Both the position numbers and the translations under genes were made by a program. From JACQSR01 sp042577505 (GTDB taxonomy: Archaea > Nanobdellota > Nanobdellia > Woesearchaeales > JACQSR01), in contig JBHPEA010000016.1 in the NCBI GenBank assembly GCA_042577505.1, forward strand, positions 1 to 28,236: a stretch of 28,236 nt of DNA, given 5' to 3'. The first letter of the stretch is position 1. Every line of letters starts with the position of its first letter. The notes under the pieces are model-generated. The model saw only the letters and a program-made list of their open reading frames with translations. It was not told where the DNA came from and searched no databases. Shown in pieces: positions 1 through 9,110 of this stretch.

Positions 1-1
1 T

Positions 2-1492
2 ATTGGATTTAAACAAAAAGAATTGACTGGGGATATTAATAAAATTGAATCAAAGATAGCTTCCTTTGAAGCGTCACTTTTAGATTTCGAAAACAAAAGA
101 GAAGGTAATGAAGCTAAGATACATAGATTAAGGGAACATAAGGCAACTCTCGAAGGAGAGATGATAAAGACTGAGAAAAGTCTACATCTTGAATCTGGTG
201 ATCTCGACGCTTCAGTTCATACCAAAGAAGATTTGATAAATTCTACTGGTAAATTTGAGAAAGATTTGGATAAGGTTATATCAGAAGTTAGTGAGAAAAA
301 TAAGGTTCTAGCTTCTTACAAGATTAAAAAACAAGAGTTAAGAGACAAAATTATGGAATTAAGGAATCCTAGAGTTCTTGCAGAGTTATCAACGTTTGAG
401 GAGAAAATTAAAAGTTTAAATGAGGTTATTGCGCAAACTGAAGCTGATGCTAGAACTATTGAGACTCAATTGAAAAATATTTTTGGACCTGAAGTTGAAA
501 AGACACATATTATTCTGAAACAATTAGAACGAGAGAAAGAGAGCTTCAAAGAAGAGTTGAAGAGTATAGATAAAGCTGATAAGGATTTAATGAAGACGTT
601 GGGTGAGAAAGAAAAAGCTTCTGAGAAGTTCAGAGCTCAATTTAAGGGGCTCTTTCAACAGAGGGTGAGGATCGATGAAGCTATAACGAAGAATGAGAGA
701 GTCATTAATAGTAAAATTGATGAGAGTAGGAAAGAAGAAATCAGAATGAATACATTTTCTTTGAAAGCTGCTGAGAATACTGCACAACTTTCTGGTCTTG
801 AGAAAGAATTTGAACAATATGAGGGTGTGAAGTTATTCACAACTAAGAGTGAGGAAGAGTTGAAAAAAGATATTTCAAGATTTGAATCTATGAGGAATAA
901 TATTGGTAATGTTAATATGAGGGCCTTAGAAATTTATGATGAAGTTGAGAAAGAGTATAATACATTGTTAGGCAAAAAAGAGAGATTGATGACAGAAAGG
1001 GAAGATGTATTAACATTAATGGGAGAGATTGATGGTAAGAAGAGAGAGCTATTCTTGAAGACTTATACTGCAGTAAATGATAACTTCCAGACAATATTCT
1101 CAGAATTGTTCTCAAAAGGAAATGCAGTATTGGATATTGAGGATGAGGAAAATTTGTTTGAAAGTGGTGTATTGATTAAGGTAAGGATTGCAGGTAATAA
1201 ATATTTGGATATAAGGAGTTTATCTGGAGGAGAGAAAACAATGACTGCTCTTGCATTTATTTTTTGTATTCAGGAGTTTGAGCCAGCATCATTCTATGTT
1301 CTAGATGAGGTTGACGCTGCATTGGATAAGCATAATTCTGATAAGTTGGCCAAAATTGTTAGGAAGTATTCTGATAGGGCACAGTATATCATTATCAGTC
1401 ACAATGATGCTGTAATTTCTGAAGCTGATAATCTGTATGGTGTATCAATGAATGAACATGGGATTTCTAAGTTAGTAAGTTTAAAACTTTAA
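2..1492 (+). CDS. smc: SMC chromosome-segregation ATPase, C-terminal part (5' end outside window)
   Basis: The reading frame is open to the first base, so this is the 3' part of a larger gene (SMC proteins are usually about 1,150-1,200 aa). The first roughly 390 residues are charged, heptad-like coiled coil. The C-terminal head follows, with the ABC signature LSGGEK at nt 1220-1237, a Walker B/D-loop reading VLDEVDAALD, and a switch histidine in IIISHND. SMC dimers fold and segregate the chromosome and belong to the ABC-type ATPases. Rad50 is less likely because the head sequence and the FCIQEFEPASFYVLDEVDAALD-type stretch are SMC-like. The TTG at nt 23 is internal and not a true start. The next gene begins 37 nt downstream behind its own TATA-like element. 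Confidence 0.95.
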   Translation: MGFKQKELTGDINKIESKIASFEASLLDFENKREGNEAKIHRLREHKATLEGEMIKTEKSLHLESGDLDASVHTKEDLINSTGKFEKDLDKVISEVSEKNKVLASYKIKKQELRDKIMELRNPRVLAELSTFEEKIKSLNEVIAQTEADARTIETQLKNIFGPEVEKTHIILKQLEREKESFKEELKSIDKADKDLMKTLGEKEKASEKFRAQFKGLFQQRVRIDEAITKNERVINSKIDESRKEEIRMNTFSLKAAENTAQLSGLEKEFEQYEGVKLFTTKSEEELKKDISRFESMRNNIGNVNMRALEIYDEVEKEYNTLLGKKERLMTEREDVLTLMGEIDGKKRELFLKTYTAVNDNFQTIFSELFSKGNAVLDIEDEENLFESGVLIKVRIAGNKYLDIRSLSGGEKTMTALAFIFCIQEFEPASFYVLDEVDAALDKHNSDKLAKIVRKYSDRAQYIIISHNDAVISEADNLYGVSMNEHGISKLVSLKL

Positions 1493-1498
1493 GTAAAG

Positions 1499-1509
1499 TT
1501 TTAATAAAG
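1499..1509 (+). promoter_or_regulatory. TATA box for transglutaminase-like gene
   Basis: TTTTAATAAAG is centred about 26 bp before the ATG at 1530, the spacing seen at most starts in this window. It suggests a leaderless transcript separate from smc. Confidence 0.45.
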
Positions 1510-1529
1510 ATATTTTTATTTAGGTTTGT

Positions 1530-3545
1530 ATGAAATTATATGTACTGTTATGGTTGCTTTTAATACCAACAGTTTTAGGGGAGGGTGACTTATATAATGT
1601 AGATTCTTTGGTTATAGATATTAATATTTCTTCAGAACTAGAAGTTATTAAGAAGAATGAAGGATCTTTTATTAAAGAACTTGTTGTAAATTTGACATAT
1701 TATCCCAAGGATTGGGAAACACAAAGAGTCTTGTCAATAGATTCTGTTCCTGAGTTTGAGATTGGGGCTGATAATTTAATTTTTAGTTGGGATGAGGTTC
1801 CCGAAAGACCAAATTTTGTAGTCAATTCAAAAGTAAGAACGGTCCATAATCCAAATAAAATCACTGAAAAAGTGAGATTTCCGATTGATAATCTTAATCC
1901 TTCGCTTGAAGTATATACGCTTCCCTCAGATACTATTGATTCCAATAATAAGGAAATCATTAGGTTGGCTTCAAGGTTGGCAGAAGGTGAAGATGATCTT
2001 TTTGTTGTTGTACACAAGATTGGATCATGGACGAGAGATAATGTGGAATATAGTCTCAGTACTTTAACAGAGTCAGTAACTCAAAATTCTTCTTGGGTTT
2101 TGAAAAATAGATACGGTGTGTGTGACGAGATAACAAATTTGTTTATTGCTTTAAATCGTGCTTTGGGGATTCCAGCTAAGTTTGTTTCTGGGATTTCATA
2201 TACTGAATCTGATCTATTCGAGAATAATTGGGGACCTCATGGGTGGGCTGAAGTTTATTTTCCAGAATATGGTTGGGTTTCATTTGATATTTCCTTTGGA
2301 GAGTTAGGATTGATTGATACCACCCATATTAAATTGAAAGAAGATGTTGACGCTCTAAAGCATTCTACAAGATATTACTGGAAAGGGAAGGATATAGATC
2401 TGAAAGTGAATCAGTTAGAATTTGGGGCAGAAATTATAGATGTGGGGGAGAACTTGGGTTATCCTATTATTATAGATGTTGTTCCACACAGATCTAATGT
2501 GGGGTTTGGTTCATATAATCTTATTGAGGTGAAGATTGAAAATCTAGTCGATTATTATATTGCCAGAGAGATTTCAATTTTTGGTCCTGATGAGATAACT
2601 TTTTTTGAAGACAATAGACGAAAAGATGTTTTACTTGAACCGTATGAGAAAAAGTCAATATACTTCATTATTCAAGTACAAGAAGACTTAGATCCAAAAT
2701 TAATTTATACTGTGCCTATGGGTGTAAGAACAAAGTCAAACAATTCTGCTGAAACATCTTTTAAAGTTACACGAGATGATATAGTTTTTTCTGATGAATT
2801 TGTATCCAATCTTCTTAAGGAGAAACAAGAATCTCAAATTAAAGTGTACTCAAGGGAGGTTAGCATTAGTTGTATATCGGATGATGAGATTACTTGTACG
2901 TTGGAGAACAAAGGGAATACTATATTGTATGATTTAGTGGTATGTATGGAGGATGTATGTGAGCGAATTGATGTGGGAATATCTCAAAAAGAAGTTGTAA
3001 AATTTCCAGTTATTGATAAATCACCAGGAGAATACGAATATTTAGTTACTGCAAAGAATGATTATGTCTCTGTTTCAAGTACTGTAGGTGCTATTGTAAA
3101 CGATGATCCTCAAATTTTTATAGAGGACATTGATTATCCAAATACTGCAGGATTTAATGATATTGTTAATATCTCATTTAGGGTGAGTAAGGGTTCATTT
3201 GTTAATCCACTTAATGTTACAGTAAGGTTGGAGAGTAAACAGGCTAGAAAAAAATGGGAAACATTTGAGTTTAGTGAAGATCAAAATCTAAATATCTCCA
3301 TTCTAGGTAAATTGTTAGATAGGGGGGAGAATGAGTTTGCTATTAATGTTGATTTTTTTAATGATGAAGGAAATAAATTTTCTATCGAAGAAAATTTCAT
3401 CATAATGAATACAGTTTCAATTTTCTCTTTGGACAATTTACAGCATTTTATGTTTGATACTCAGAATGGAATAATAGCTATAATGGTTGTTATTATTTTC
3501 ACCACTTTTTTAATTGCTATTTTATTAATATTAAGAAGAAGGTAA
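1530..3545 (+). CDS. Secreted, membrane-anchored transglutaminase-like protein
   Basis: A hydrophobic signal peptide covers residues 1-17. The middle carries a transglutaminase-like (cysteine protease fold) core with a visible triad: Cys198 in YGVCDE, His237 in GPHGWAEV and Asp253 in WVSFDIS, with the family's usual spacing of about 39 and 16 residues. Beta-rich, Ig-like stretches with several N-x-S/T sequons follow. A C-terminal membrane helix at about 645-668 ends in RRR, so nearly all of the 671-aa protein should lie outside the cell. Archaeal proteins of this build are common, but their substrates are not known; peptide hydrolysis or cross-linking at the cell surface is inference. Its 3' end overlaps the convergent gene by 15 bp. 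Confidence 0.85.
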   Translation: MKLYVLLWLLLIPTVLGEGDLYNVDSLVIDINISSELEVIKKNEGSFIKELVVNLTYYPKDWETQRVLSIDSVPEFEIGADNLIFSWDEVPERPNFVVNSKVRTVHNPNKITEKVRFPIDNLNPSLEVYTLPSDTIDSNNKEIIRLASRLAEGEDDLFVVVHKIGSWTRDNVEYSLSTLTESVTQNSSWVLKNRYGVCDEITNLFIALNRALGIPAKFVSGISYTESDLFENNWGPHGWAEVYFPEYGWVSFDISFGELGLIDTTHIKLKEDVDALKHSTRYYWKGKDIDLKVNQLEFGAEIIDVGENLGYPIIIDVVPHRSNVGFGSYNLIEVKIENLVDYYIAREISIFGPDEITFFEDNRRKDVLLEPYEKKSIYFIIQVQEDLDPKLIYTVPMGVRTKSNNSAETSFKVTRDDIVFSDEFVSNLLKEKQESQIKVYSREVSISCISDDEITCTLENKGNTILYDLVVCMEDVCERIDVGISQKEVVKFPVIDKSPGEYEYLVTAKNDYVSVSSTVGAIVNDDPQIFIEDIDYPNTAGFNDIVNISFRVSKGSFVNPLNVTVRLESKQARKKWETFEFSEDQNLNISILGKLLDRGENEFAINVDFFNDEGNKFSIEENFIIMNTVSIFSLDNLQHFMFDTQNGIIAIMVVIIFTTFLIAILLILRRR

Positions 3546-4379
3546 TATGGATATCAAAAATTCTCCATTATCTTCTAAGGCTCCTACTTTTATAGAGTAC
3601 ATTAACTTAAAATCTCTAATTTCTGAGTTTTGTTCAGAACTGATTTTCAGAGGAAGTGCGAAATAATTGTTCGATTCAATTATTCCAGTTTCTTGGTAAG
3701 TTATAGTAATATCTTCGCAACTAGGTCTACACCTAAAATCCATTACTTTGTAAATTACAGGTTCGTATCCGTTGTTTGGGATATATATGAACGCTTTTTT
3801 AGATTCTCCCTGGAAGATTTTTATTTCATCATGACTAATGGCTGGTAGAATCGCTGTAGCGAGTCCTGTTCTATGCCCCCTTTCCAGGAAGAGGTAGGCA
3901 ATTAAGAAGATAGATAAGAAACATACTACTAAACCGACAATAGCTATTTTCCTCGTTCTCCTATCCTTTGATTTGATTATAGAAACTAGCGCAAGTAATA
4001 AACCAATTGGTGGAAGAAAAGGAAATATAAATAATAATCCAAAAACTATGGATATTGCAGATAGTGCTAAATAGATATTTGATTTTTTCTTTGGATGGGA
4101 TATTGCATGTCCGATCGCTTTATGGGTGTCTTCATGAGATACGCCATGCTTCATGAGGTGGTGACGGATTGATTCATAGGAATGACCTTTATTTTTTTGT
4201 TTGTGAACGTAAGAAACTAATTTGTGATGTCTTCTTAAATGGGGGTGAAGATGTTTAAGAACTGCGTCGATATCTCTAGGATTAAAGTTATGTCTAACTA
4301 GGTATTTCCTAACTTCATTTTTAGAATGGCCCTTCTCTAACAATCCCTGGGCAAGCCCTTTTAGACTCTCATTTCTCAT
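3531..4379 (-). CDS. Membrane protein with two N-terminal KGHS helical repeats
   Basis: Function not recognised. Residues about 1-95 hold two related basic, His-rich helical repeats: KGHSKNEVRKYLVRHNF..D and KGHSYESIRHHLMKHGVSHED, similar in layout to small UBA- or SHOCT-like helical modules. Two hydrophobic segments follow (about 98-137 and 143-166), separated by a basic KSKDRRTRK loop, then a beta-rich C-terminal domain of about 110 residues with an isolated CRPSCED pair. The repeats would sit in the cytoplasm and the C-terminal domain outside. The ATG follows a clear Shine-Dalgarno sequence (AGAGGTG, 4 nt spacer), unlike the mostly leaderless neighbours. It converges on, and overlaps, the transglutaminase-like gene. 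Confidence 0.75.
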   Translation of the reverse strand: MRNESLKGLAQGLLEKGHSKNEVRKYLVRHNFNPRDIDAVLKHLHPHLRRHHKLVSYVHKQKNKGHSYESIRHHLMKHGVSHEDTHKAIGHAISHPKKKSNIYLALSAISIVFGLLFIFPFLPPIGLLLALVSIIKSKDRRTRKIAIVGLVVCFLSIFLIAYLFLERGHRTGLATAILPAISHDEIKIFQGESKKAFIYIPNNGYEPVIYKVMDFRCRPSCEDITITYQETGIIESNNYFALPLKISSEQNSEIRDFKLMYSIKVGALEDNGEFLISILPSS

Positions 4380-4383
4380 ATTA

Positions 4384-4390
4384 CACCTCT
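4384..4390 (-). promoter_or_regulatory. Shine-Dalgarno of the 3531-4379 gene
   Basis: On the minus strand AGAGGTG lies 4 nt before ATG 4379. It fixes this start and shows the gene has a short leader. Confidence 0.65.
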
Positions 4391-4411
4391 TGAGAATGAA
4401 TTCATAAAAAG

Positions 4412-4421
4412 ATATTTAAAG
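4412..4421. promoter_or_regulatory. Shared bidirectional TATA box
   Basis: ATATTTAAAG reads as a good archaeal box A on both strands. On the plus strand it is 28 bp before ATG 4444. On the minus strand a start about 26 bp away falls at about 4390, exactly where the Shine-Dalgarno of the divergent gene begins. Confidence 0.5.
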
Positions 4422-4443
4422 GTAATTGTTCGGTATAGGGGGT

Positions 4444-6267
4444 ATGGGTAATAAGATTCAAAAATTGGTTCCCGACACTTCAATTCTTATTGAGGGATTA
4501 GTTTCTGAGAAAATAAAAAGAAGGGAAATTGATGTAGGGATTGTGTTGATTCATGAGGCTGTAATAGCTGAGTTAGAGCATCAAGCTAATTTGAATAAAG
4601 CAATAGGATTCTTGGGTTTAGATGAGATAAAGAGAATAAAAGAACTAAGTGATGGAAGATTTGAGGTTAAATTTGGAGGAATTAGGCCTAGGGCTTTTGA
4701 GATAAGAGATGCTTCATTAGGAGAAATTGATGCTCTGATAAGGCAATTGGCCTTTGATGAAGATGGGACTTTAATAACCTCAGATAAAGTACAATCGGAA
4801 GTAGCAACAGCTCGTGGTGTTAATGTTATTTTTATTGAGCCTAAAGAAGCATTAAAGAAATTAAAATTAGAGAGATATTTTGATGATACAACTATGTCTG
4901 TTCATTTGAGAGAAAACGTTCCCCCTAATGCAAAGAAAGGTGCCCCTGGGAAATGGGAATTTGTTCAATTAAAAAAAGGAGAGATGAAACAAGAAGAAAT
5001 TCAAGATGTTTCTAGGGAGATAATTGAAGAGGCGAAGTTTAGAAGGGATGCTTTTATTGAAATTGAAAGGCCTGGAAGTACAATAGTTCAGCTTGGAAGA
5101 TTTAGAATAGTAATTACAAAACCTCCCTTTTCAGATGGGTGGGAAATTACTGCTGTTAGGCCGGTTAAGCAACTTACACTTGATGATTACAAGTTAAGTG
5201 AGAAATTATTGAGTAGGGTTTGTAAACAAGCAGAAGGGGTTTTAGTAGCTGGAAGTCCTGGAATGGGAAAATCAACTTTTGCTCAAGCTCTTTGTATTTT
5301 TTATGCAAATCAGAAGAAGGTAGTAAAAACTGTTGAAGCTCCAAGAGATTTGATATTACCTGAGAATGTAACGCAATATGCAATTTCTCATGGTGATGCA
5401 CAAGAAATACATGATATATTATTATTATCTAGACCTGATTATACTGTTTTTGATGAAATGAGGAATACATCTGATTTTCAACTTTTTGGTGATCTAAGAT
5501 TAGCAGGGGTTGGAATGGTTGGAGTTGTACATGCAACAAATCCGATTGATGCAATTCAAAGGTTTATTGGTAGGGTTGAAATGGGGGTAATACCTCAAAT
5601 AATCGATACGGTTGTGTTTATTAAAAATGGAACTATTGAGACTGTACTAAGTCTTGAGATGACTGTGAAAGTACCCTCTGGAATGACTGAAGCTGATTTA
5701 GCAAGACCTGTTGTAGTGGTAAATGATTTTGAGACAGGTAAATTAGAATATGAAATTTATTCTTATGGAGAGCAAACTGTTGTTATACCCGTTAAAGAGG
5801 AGAAATCATCCGGTGCTAAGAAGTTAGCTGAGGAGCAGATTAAAACTGCTTTGGCAAAGTACACAGATGGTGCTAATGTCAAAGTATTAACTGATGAGAA
5901 AGCAGTAATCTATGTTCACCCACAGGATGTTGGTGGGATTATTGGGAAGCAAGGAAAAACTATTGAAGGGATTGAAAAAGAATTAGGGATACATATAGAT
6001 GTTAAGGAATTGAGTTCATCCTCAGTTAAAGAAAAGGGGAACGAAGAAAAATATGAACTTAGGGTTAAGAAGAACAGTATAATGTTTACTTTAAATATTA
6101 AACAACAGAATAAAGACGTAGATATTTATATAAATGATGATTTCTTATTAACTGCTAAAGCTGGGAAAACTGGTGTAATTAAGATAAGAAAAAATAGTCC
6201 CATTGGAAAAAGATTATTAGAAGGAATGAATGCAGGAGAAACGGTGAAACTACATGTTGGACATTAA
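4444..6267 (+). CDS. PIN domain / PilT-type ATPase / KH domain protein (COG1855-like)
   Basis: Three modules are visible. An N-terminal PIN nuclease-like domain has acidic residues in VPDTSILIEG, ELEHQ and TSDK. A secretion-type (PilT/VirB11-like) ATPase follows, with Walker A GSPGMGKS at about residues 270-277, the Walker-B-like VFDEMR and a conserved HATN. A C-terminal KH domain with GGIIGKQGK lies at about 497-505. This PIN-ATPase-KH architecture is widespread in archaea; an RNA-linked role is likely, but its job is unknown. The frame also allows a TTG at 4426, but ATG 4444 sits 28 bp after the TATA box and directly before the conserved PDTS strand, so I chose it. It overlaps serS by 14 bp, so the two are co-transcribed. 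Confidence 0.92.
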   Translation: MGNKIQKLVPDTSILIEGLVSEKIKRREIDVGIVLIHEAVIAELEHQANLNKAIGFLGLDEIKRIKELSDGRFEVKFGGIRPRAFEIRDASLGEIDALIRQLAFDEDGTLITSDKVQSEVATARGVNVIFIEPKEALKKLKLERYFDDTTMSVHLRENVPPNAKKGAPGKWEFVQLKKGEMKQEEIQDVSREIIEEAKFRRDAFIEIERPGSTIVQLGRFRIVITKPPFSDGWEITAVRPVKQLTLDDYKLSEKLLSRVCKQAEGVLVAGSPGMGKSTFAQALCIFYANQKKVVKTVEAPRDLILPENVTQYAISHGDAQEIHDILLLSRPDYTVFDEMRNTSDFQLFGDLRLAGVGMVGVVHATNPIDAIQRFIGRVEMGVIPQIIDTVVFIKNGTIETVLSLEMTVKVPSGMTEADLARPVVVVNDFETGKLEYEIYSYGEQTVVIPVKEEKSSGAKKLAEEQIKTALAKYTDGANVKVLTDEKAVIYVHPQDVGGIIGKQGKTIEGIEKELGIHIDVKELSSSSVKEKGNEEKYELRVKKNSIMFTLNIKQQNKDVDIYINDDFLLTAKAGKTGVIKIRKNSPIGKRLLEGMNAGETVKLHVGH

Positions 6268-7534
6268 ATGGGTAAGAGAAAATCCAGATATTGTTAAGAA
6301 AAATCTTAAACAAAGGCAAGATATGGAAAAATTAAAGTTATTTGAGCAGTTCTTGAAGGATGATAAAGAGTGGAGAGAATCAAACGTAAAAGTTGAAAAA
6401 CTGAGAGCTGAAAGAAATGATGTTTCTAGGAAAATTAATGCTTTGAAGAAAGAAGGAAAAGATATTGCTACATTTATTAAAGAAGCAAAGAAGATTCCTC
6501 AGAAAATTGCTGATTTAGAGGAAAGGAATAAGGAGCTGAAAGTTAAGAATGATGAATTTATTGCGAGGCTTCCAAATATCTTACATAAATCTGTTCCTTA
6601 TGGTCCTGATGAATCTGGGAATAAAATTGAAAGAACATGGGGGAAGATAGCTGAACCCAAATTTGAGATAAAAAATCATGGAGAGTTGCTCGAAGAACAG
6701 GGTTTTGCAAATTTTGAGGATGCTGGAAAAGTATCTGGGAATGGATTTTATTTTCTTTTTGGTGATTTTGCATTATTAGAAATGGCATTGACTAGGTTTG
6801 CTATCGATCATCTTGTCAAGAAGGGTTTTACACTTACTCAAGTTCCACTAATGTTAAGGAGAGAACCTTATGAGGGTGTAACTGATCTTGCTGACTTCGA
6901 CACAATGATGTATAAGATTGAGAATGAAGAGTTGTATTTAATAGCAACATCTGAACATCCGATTGCTTCATTATTTATGAATCATGTTGTTAAAGAGGAG
7001 AAATTGCCAGTTAAATTAGCTGGTTGTAGTAGCTGTTTTAGAAAAGAAATTGGGAGTCATGGAATAGACCAAAAAGGTTTATTTCGAGTACACCAGTTCA
7101 ATAAGATTGAACAATTTGTTTTTTGTAAACCTGAAGACAGTTGGAAGATTCATGAAGAATTAATTGCGAATGCAGAATATTTATTTCAAAAATTAAAATT
7201 ACCTTATAGAGTTGTAAATATTTGTACAGGAGATATTGGAATTGTAGCTGCTAAGAAATATGATATTGAAGTTTGGATGCCCCGAGAAAAAAATTATCGT
7301 GAAGTAGTTTCTTGTTCAAATTGTACGGAGTATCAGGCCGTGGGTCTTAATGTTAAGTATTGGAAGGATGGTAAAAGGGAATATGTTCATACTTTAAATA
7401 GTACAGCGATTGCAACTGGTAGAGCACTTAGGGCCATTGTTGAAACATATCAACAAAAGGACGGTTCTATTAAAGTACCTACAGTTTTAGTCCCCTATAT
7501 GGGTGGAAAAAAGGTGATCGGAAAAAGTGGTTAA
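6254..7534 (+). CDS. serS: Seryl-tRNA synthetase (common, bacterial-like type)
   Basis: This enzyme charges tRNA-Ser with serine. The N-terminal arm (about residues 30-105) is the long antiparallel coiled coil that grips the tRNA. The class II core follows: TSEHP, motif 2 in FRKEIGSHGIDQKGLFRVHQF, the serine-site CSNCTEYQA region, and motif 3 with GRALRAIVETYQ. At 426 aa it has normal length for the common SerS, and it is not the rare methanogen type. It overlaps the upstream PIN-ATPase gene by 14 bp and the downstream zinc-ribbon gene by 8 bp, so all three are probably translated from one message. Confidence 0.97.
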   Translation: MLDIKWVRENPDIVKKNLKQRQDMEKLKLFEQFLKDDKEWRESNVKVEKLRAERNDVSRKINALKKEGKDIATFIKEAKKIPQKIADLEERNKELKVKNDEFIARLPNILHKSVPYGPDESGNKIERTWGKIAEPKFEIKNHGELLEEQGFANFEDAGKVSGNGFYFLFGDFALLEMALTRFAIDHLVKKGFTLTQVPLMLRREPYEGVTDLADFDTMMYKIENEELYLIATSEHPIASLFMNHVVKEEKLPVKLAGCSSCFRKEIGSHGIDQKGLFRVHQFNKIEQFVFCKPEDSWKIHEELIANAEYLFQKLKLPYRVVNICTGDIGIVAAKKYDIEVWMPREKNYREVVSCSNCTEYQAVGLNVKYWKDGKREYVHTLNSTAIATGRALRAIVETYQQKDGSIKVPTVLVPYMGGKKVIGKSG

Positions 7535-7814
7535 TCTTTCAGGTTTAACTTATTTAATAGCAGGTATGTTTGTTGTTATTTTTTCATACATAGTTGGATC
7601 TCAAACTGAGAAAATTGGTTTTACTTTTTTTATTTTAATAGGAGCAGGTTTTATTCTAATTGGGGTTATTAAGGTTATGATTAGATGGAAAAAACCAAAA
7701 CACGTAGCTCATTCTAAGGGTTTTGTGCAATTCTGTCATGGTTGTGGTGGTGCTATGGAGCATTTTCAAGAATATTGTACAAAATGTGGACAGAAATTAT
7801 TTAGAGGGCATTAA
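7527..7814 (+). CDS. Small two-helix membrane protein with C-terminal zinc ribbon
   Basis: Function not recognised. The 95-aa product has two hydrophobic helices (about residues 7-25 and 30-50), a basic linker, and a C-terminal CHGCGG...CTKCGQ zinc ribbon (two CxxC knuckles 14 residues apart) that should face the cytoplasm. The start is a GTG overlapping the end of serS by 8 bp; no better start is visible, so translational coupling to serS is likely. Such ribbon-bearing membrane proteins are frequent in archaea and give little functional information on their own. Confidence 0.8.
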   Translation: MVNLSGLTYLIAGMFVVIFSYIVGSQTEKIGFTFFILIGAGFILIGVIKVMIRWKKPKHVAHSKGFVQFCHGCGGAMEHFQEYCTKCGQKLFRGH

Positions 7815-7865
7815 AAAGCTTTATTAATTTACCAGGATTACCGAAGTTACTCAAAGGGGTATTAT

Positions 7866-8777
7866 ATGAAACAGAAAATATTAGTCACAGGTAGTAGCGG
7901 TACAATAGGTACAAGATTGTGTGAAAAACTTCTTGATGCTGGTTATGATGTAATTGGTGTTGATTATCAACCTAACAAGTGGAGTTCTAGGGTAAAAGAT
8001 ATTTCATTGCAAATCAATTTGTTGAACAAAGAAGAAATTCTAAATAAAATTCCTAAGGATGTTGATTTTGTGATACACTTAGCGGCAAATGCAAGAGTGT
8101 ATGATTTAGTTGTTGATACTTCTAAAGCTTTTGACAATTTTAAATCTCTGTATAATATTCTCGAGTTTGCTCGTTTAAATAATGTGAAGAAATTCATGTT
8201 TGCCTCTTCTAGAGAGGTTTATGGTAATTCAGAAAGATTGGTCTATAAGGAAGATGAGGCCCATGTTAAAAACTGCGAAAGTCCTTATACTGCGTCAAAA
8301 GTAGGTGGTGAAGCATTAGTCCATTCATATCAACAATGTTATGGTGTCAATTTTATTATTGTTAGATTTTCAAATGTGTATGGGATGTATGATGAGAGTG
8401 ATAGGGTAGTACCTTTGTTCGTTCGTTTATGTAAGCAAGGAAAAGATTTGACTGTTTTTGGAAAAGAAAAGTTATTAGATTTTACTTATATAGACGATGC
8501 TGTAGTTGGAGTTATGTTATGTATTGAAAAATTTGATACTGCGAAGAATGAAGTTTACAATTTAGCTTTTGGTGAGGGTACTTCCATATTGAAAGTTGCA
8601 GAAATGATTAAAGATTCTCTTGGTACTCAAAACAATATTAATGTTACTGAAAGGAGGACTGGAGAAGTAATTAGGTATGTTGCAGATATTTCTAAGGCTA
8701 GAGAGAAGTTAGGTTATAATCCAACTGTACCTTTTGTAGATGGATTGAATAAATCATTAGAATGGTATAATAGATAA
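7866..8777 (+). CDS. NAD-dependent sugar-nucleotide epimerase/dehydratase (GalE-like)
   Basis: This is an extended short-chain dehydrogenase. The N-terminal Rossmann motif is TGSSGTIG (residues 8-15), with an acidic residue at the end of strand 2 (VDYQ) for NAD binding. The catalytic Tyr141-x3-Lys145 lies in SPYTASKVGG, after the active-site serines of FASSREVYG. C-terminal features include RFSNVYG and DFTYIDDAV, typical of UDP-glucose 4-epimerase and dTDP-glucose dehydratase relatives. At 303 aa it has family length. The exact substrate cannot be read from sequence; a role in making activated sugars for surface glycans is inference. A purine-rich AAAGGGG lies about 6 nt before the ATG. No glycan genes are adjacent. 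Confidence 0.9.
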   Translation: MKQKILVTGSSGTIGTRLCEKLLDAGYDVIGVDYQPNKWSSRVKDISLQINLLNKEEILNKIPKDVDFVIHLAANARVYDLVVDTSKAFDNFKSLYNILEFARLNNVKKFMFASSREVYGNSERLVYKEDEAHVKNCESPYTASKVGGEALVHSYQQCYGVNFIIVRFSNVYGMYDESDRVVPLFVRLCKQGKDLTVFGKEKLLDFTYIDDAVVGVMLCIEKFDTAKNEVYNLAFGEGTSILKVAEMIKDSLGTQNNINVTERRTGEVIRYVADISKAREKLGYNPTVPFVDGLNKSLEWYNR

Positions 8778-9089
8778 TTACCCATACAGAATTACTCCTA
8801 CAATTATCGCTATGCTAAATAGGAACCACATTAAGTTCAGAATGATTAAAGGTCTTGCTCTATGTACAACTGAATAGAAAAACATTGGGATGATCAAGAT
8901 ACTGTATAATGCCCACATGAGTAAAGAAACTCCACTTGCATTTTGATAAACCCAAATTTTGTAGATTTGTGGCGTTGCAGTTAAGGGCATTAGAATTGCA
9001 GTAATTAGGCAGATATTATCTAGTAGTTTAATTTTTTTGGGATCAATTTTCCTAATTCTCTGATGAATGTGTAATGCTGTGTGTGGCAT
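8778..9089 (-). CDS. SemiSWEET / PQ-loop family small membrane protein
   Basis: The product is about 103 aa with three predicted membrane helices. It carries the hallmark PQ-loop, TATPQIYKIW, in helix 1, followed by NASGVSLLMW at the start of helix 2, as in SemiSWEET sugar transporters and MtN3/saliva relatives. These work as dimers and move small sugars through the membrane. An in-frame TTG lies 12 nt upstream, but ATG 9089 is exactly 26 bp from the TATA box, so a leaderless ATG start is preferred. Its stop abuts the end of the epimerase gene, with no intergenic base. The substrate is unknown; the sugar link to the epimerase is suggestive only. Confidence 0.85.
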   Translation of the reverse strand: MPHTALHIHQRIRKIDPKKIKLLDNICLITAILMPLTATPQIYKIWVYQNASGVSLLMWALYSILIIPMFFYSVVHRARPLIILNLMWFLFSIAIIVGVILYG

Positions 9090-9110
9090 AACATTACCCA
9101 AATTTTATCA

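Noticed and set aside
4426..4443. TTG start extending the PIN-ATPase protein by six residues
   Set aside because: It is only 10 bp from the TATA box, too close. ATG 4444 has the normal spacing.
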